This document shows positions 61,796 through 64,000 of a stretch of DNA of 64,000 nt, piece after piece. Source of the stretch: Chitinophaga pinensis (GTDB lineage Bacteria; Bacteroidota; Bacteroidia; UBA7662); assembly GCA_945874665.1 (NCBI GenBank), contig CAMCHJ010000007.1:38550-102549 (forward strand), read 5' to 3'. Below the pieces are notes generated by a model. The model saw only the letters and a program-made list of their open reading frames with translations. It ran no database searches and was not told the origin of the DNA. Numbering within the stretch: the first letter of the stretch is position 1; each line of letters begins with the position of its first letter. A program made the position numbers and the translations under genes.

Positions 61796-61952
61796 GGGTG
61801 GCTAATTTAGCGATTAAAAATGTAGCGGCATAACTTTGCGCCATACATTGCTACTCAATCTTTATTTAACATCAAAACCATAAAGAAAGCCAAATCATTC
61901 TTTTACAGCTGAAAATCACGTTTTTTTCTGCAAAAAAAAGAGGCCTTTCATG

Positions 61953-61960
61953 TAGTTTTG
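61953..61960 (+). promoter_or_regulatory. -7 box TAGTTTTG, 5 nt before the Sua5 ATG
   Basis: Perfect TAnnTTTG followed by AGGGG and ATG. The AGGGG may look like a Shine-Dalgarno site but touches the ATG, so it is too close to act as one. Confidence 0.55.
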
Positions 61961-61965
61961 AGGGG

Positions 61966-62922
61966 ATGAATAAAATCGGTACCGACCTCCCCTTTGCTGC
62001 CGCGCAACTGCGTGCTGGCAAACTCGTGGGCATTCCTACTGAAACGGTGTACGGCCTCGCTGCCAATGCCCTCGAAGCACAGGCGGTAGCCAGTATTTTC
62101 GAAGCCAAAAACCGGCCCGCGTTCGATCCGCTGATTGTGCATTTGGCCAATTTTGAGCAGGCCGCAGCCTTTTGCACTGCAATTCCCGACCTGGCCTATC
62201 GCCTCGCAGCGGCTTTTTGTCCAGGTCCCATCACCTTCATCCTCCCAAAAAACCACCACATCCCCGATTTGGTAAGTGCGGGCCAGCCCACCGTGGGCAT
62301 CCGCATTCCGAACCACCCACTCACCTTACAATTGCTGCAGCAACTTGATTTTCCTTTGGCGGCGCCGAGTGCCAATCCTTTTGGCTATGTAAGTCCTACC
62401 ACCGCCCAACACGTAGCCGACCAACTCGGCGATAAAATTGCCTATATATTAGATGGAGGGCCCTGCGAAATCGGCCTCGAAAGCACTATCATCGACCTCA
62501 GCATAGCGGTTCCTAAAGTGTTGCGTTTGGGGGGATTGGCTTTGGAGCAGTTGGAAGCGGCCGTAGGCCAAAAATTGACCTTGCAAACCAGCAGCTCCAA
62601 CCCGAAGGCGCCGGGCATGCTGCTCAAGCATTATGCGCCTAACAAAAAATTAATTTGGGCCGATGCTGCGCCCCAAACCCCAACTGTTGCCATGGATAAA
62701 ATCGCCTGGCTTCGTTTCAGCGAGCCTTTGGCGCACGTTCCCCTGAAGCAGCAGTTTGTGCTCAGTCCCTCGGGCGACTTCAAACAAGCTGCCAGTCGGC
62801 TGTTCGCCCTCTTGCGCGAGCTCGACCAAAGTGCTTACGATCTTATTTTGGTAGAAAAAGCGCCTGAAACAGGACTTGGCCGCGCCATCAATGACCGGTT
62901 AAAGCGAGCAGTTACTCCATAA
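61966..62922 (+). CDS. L-threonylcarbamoyladenylate synthase, Sua5 type
   Basis: The enzyme makes threonylcarbamoyl-AMP from threonine, bicarbonate and ATP, the donor for t6A37 in ANN-decoding tRNAs. The 318-residue chain has the YrdC domain (about 5-190): GIPTETVYGLAANAL, the KNRPAFDPLIVH stretch (KxR motif), PSANPFG, and GLESTIID. A linker and a C-terminal Sua5 domain (about 210-318) follow, so this is the two-domain Sua5 form and not the short TsaC. The essential residues are intact. Confidence 0.93.
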   Translation: MNKIGTDLPFAAAQLRAGKLVGIPTETVYGLAANALEAQAVASIFEAKNRPAFDPLIVHLANFEQAAAFCTAIPDLAYRLAAAFCPGPITFILPKNHHIPDLVSAGQPTVGIRIPNHPLTLQLLQQLDFPLAAPSANPFGYVSPTTAQHVADQLGDKIAYILDGGPCEIGLESTIIDLSIAVPKVLRLGGLALEQLEAAVGQKLTLQTSSSNPKAPGMLLKHYAPNKKLIWADAAPQTPTVAMDKIAWLRFSEPLAHVPLKQQFVLSPSGDFKQAASRLFALLRELDQSAYDLILVEKAPETGLGRAINDRLKRAVTP

Positions 62923-62942
62923 CAGGCCCATTGGTTGGCCTG
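62923..62942 (+). terminator. hairpin after the Sua5 gene, no T run
   Basis: Arms CAGGCC and GGCCTG enclose 8 nt, directly after the stop codon. Without a T run it is doubtful as a terminator for either converging gene. Confidence 0.25.
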
Positions 62943-62997
62943 CACCTATCCCTGACATCCCCAAAAACCGGGACCGATCATGCCAAAATGATGCGCT

Positions 62998-63336
62998 TTA
63001 AAGAGCTGCCCAACAGATGTAGGCATTTAAAAACATAAAAAACAAGGCTGGCAACGAAATCCATAGACTGTCTCTGCGCTGCACCCGCACCACCAAAGCT
63101 GCAAACATCAACAGGGCCAAACCCAAGGAAGAAAAAATAAGCAGGGGATTGAATAACAGGCCTACTAAAAGTCCCGCCGCTCCCGCAAACTCTAAAATGA
63201 TGGTCATCAAGCCAAGCTTTTCTAAATCGAACCGCTTAAATTCCTCCTTCATATGGGGTGTTACGAAGTAAGAAATACCATACATAAAAAATGCCCCGCT
63301 TGAAAAGAGCACCAAAAAGGTGTTGATGGTCATCAT
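62998..63336 (-). CDS. DoxX-like small membrane protein (second of a tandem pair)
   Basis: A 112-residue protein with four membrane segments (about 5-22, 42-62, 66-85, 93-110). The order of segments and the LEFAGAAGLLVGLLFNPLLIFSSLGLALLM core (key residues E-F-A-G-A and G-L-L-V-G) match the DoxX-like family. Family members are linked to thiol or redox stress in some bacteria, but function is mostly unknown. It starts 7 nt after the upstream relative and forms an operon with it. Two ATGs in a row (63336, 63333) are possible starts. Confidence 0.7.
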   Translation of the reverse strand: MMTINTFLVLFSSGAFFMYGISYFVTPHMKEEFKRFDLEKLGLMTIILEFAGAAGLLVGLLFNPLLIFSSLGLALLMFAALVVRVQRRDSLWISLPALFFMFLNAYICWAAL

Positions 63337-63343
63337 TGTATTG

Positions 63344-63688
63344 CTAAAGTGCTGTTCCTACTAAGAACAAACACAAAAGCAAAAGGATGAGTGAAGGCAA
63401 ACGTTGTTGAAAAGGATTTTTGGCTTTGAAGTGAAAATACTGAGCCGAAACCATAAAAAAGCCCATGAGTGCCGCCGAAATTATGATAAACTCGGGGTAC
63501 CAAATACCCACCAAAAGCAAGGTAGCCAGCGCGATTTTTGAGGCGCCAACAAAGCTTCTTACCACAACGCTCAACCCAAACTGGTTAAACTCCTTCTCTA
63601 CATTGTGGAATCTAAAAATCCACACAAAGGCAACAGATACAGCAATGGCCATTTGTACTACGGCGTTGTAATTTTCCATCTCATTCAT
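63344..63688 (-). CDS. DoxX-like small membrane protein (first of a tandem pair)
   Basis: A 114-residue protein with four membrane segments and the same layout as the next gene: VVVRSFVGASKIALATLLLVGIWYPEFIIISAALMGFFM parallels the core of its neighbour (key residues F-V-G and L-L-L-V-G). The two look like diverged tandem duplicates and may form a heteromer. A TACTTTAG near-match to the -7 box lies 9 nt before the ATG. A distant inverted repeat, AGTAGTAAG and CTTACTACT, spans its upstream region (63702-63799). Confidence 0.65.
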   Translation of the reverse strand: MNEMENYNAVVQMAIAVSVAFVWIFRFHNVEKEFNQFGLSVVVRSFVGASKIALATLLLVGIWYPEFIIISAALMGFFMVSAQYFHFKAKNPFQQRLPSLILLLLCLFLVGTAL

Positions 63689-63900
63689 TTAATAACTCTA
63701 AAGTAGTAAGTAAATTTGGCTTTACCGCAAAAGGCCCGTTATTGTTCATGATGCCCACAAAAAGACTTTGCAAAATGGGTGCATCACATCCTTACTACTA
63801 ACTAAATCTTTGAAACATCCAACCTGCTCTTGGGTAAATTTAGCACATACCCCAACAGCTTTACCCCACCTCTCATACACCACCCCAAAAAAATCAGGCA

Positions 63901-63928
63901 AAAAAAAAGGACGACCTAAGCCATCCTT
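63901..63928 (-). terminator. intrinsic terminator after tRNA-Met
   Basis: On the minus strand AAGGA pairs with TCCTT across a 12-nt loop and is followed by a run of T. It begins a few nt after the tRNA 3' end. Confidence 0.6.
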
Positions 63929-63933
63929 CTGTG

Positions 63934-64000
63934 TAGCGAGGACGAGAATTGAACTCGTGACCTCAGGGTTATGAATCCTGCGCTCTAACCAACTGAGCTA
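63934..64000 (-). tRNA. tRNA-Met (CAT), 5' end beyond the window
   Basis: Read on the minus strand: D-arm TAGCTCAGTTGGTTAGAGC, anticodon loop TTCATAA with anticodon CAT, T-arm ACGAG-TTCAATT-CTCGT, acceptor strand CCTCGCT and discriminator A. The first seven bases (5' acceptor strand) lie past 64000. CCA is not encoded (CAC follows). The closing 31-39 pair of the anticodon stem is A-C. A CAT anticodon can also mark tRNA-Ile2 or initiator; without the 5' end I call it tRNA-Met. Confidence 0.88.

Noticed and set aside
63768-63974. 68-codon plus-strand ORF at the window end
   Set aside because: It runs through the terminator and the tRNA-Met gene on the opposite strand and has no start signal.

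Overview
The window is chromosomal DNA of a member of the Bacteroidota. Evidence: the C-terminal sorting regions of the type IX secretion system (YPNP motif, end in K/R-rich strand) on three large secreted proteins; a type III glutamine synthetase; a DUF5686 protein with a carboxypeptidase-regulatory-like domain; TolC/MFP/RND genes led by a TetR gene; weak or absent Shine-Dalgarno sites; and repeated TAnnTTTG-like -7 promoter elements, the known Bacteroidota consensus. NhaD and a Ca/Na exchanger fit a marine or brackish life. The family cannot be fixed from the sequence. I see no phage, insertion sequence, rRNA or CRISPR.

Layout. 0-5 kb: an RsmI-like methyltransferase, a membrane glycosyltransferase, then a split HdrD-like Fe-S pair preceded by a perfect 23-bp palindrome of the Fur/PerR type. 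5-10 kb (minus): an operon of a PepSY-like protein, purL and a lipoprotein serine hydrolase. 10-15 kb: glnN, a holin-4-like membrane protein, a secreted nuclease. 15-21 kb: methyltransferase, copper ATPase with a small HMA protein, a deiodinase-like nitroreductase, purEK. 20.6-27.2 kb: tetR-tolC-MFP-RND efflux operon with a candidate operator. 27-37 kb: rsmA and a 2-hydroxyacid dehydrogenase, FKBP, NrnA-like DHH protein, FkbM methyltransferase, ABC-2 exporter, Ppx/GppA, a RecD-like helicase. 37-41.7 kb: DUF5686 protein, NhaD, RfbC-like epimerase. 41.7-49.6 kb: scattered genes of tryptophan breakdown through the 2-aminomuconate branch (TDO, WYL regulator, 2-aminomuconate deaminase, ALDH8-type dehydrogenase, odd SDR), mixed with a small unknown two-gene unit, a CDF transporter and nth. 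50-53 kb: CaCA exchanger and dxs. 53-62 kb: two large secreted proteins, a pappalysin-like protease and a 1993-residue beta-helix protein. 62-64 kb: Sua5, two DoxX-like proteins and a tRNA-Met cut by the window end.

The strongest cross-window signal is promoter placement. In at least twelve genes a TAnnTTTG or TAnnTTCG box ends only 3-7 nt before the start codon, which predicts leaderless or nearly leaderless mRNAs; a second group sits 16-19 nt upstream. This pattern also corrects several start sites. Other leads are the 7-1-7 palindrome before the Fe-S pair, the two palindromes before the unknown 45-aa/118-aa gene pair, short dispersed intergenic repeats around a GACGTC core, and an SDR whose YxxxK catalytic motif is replaced by SxxxR.
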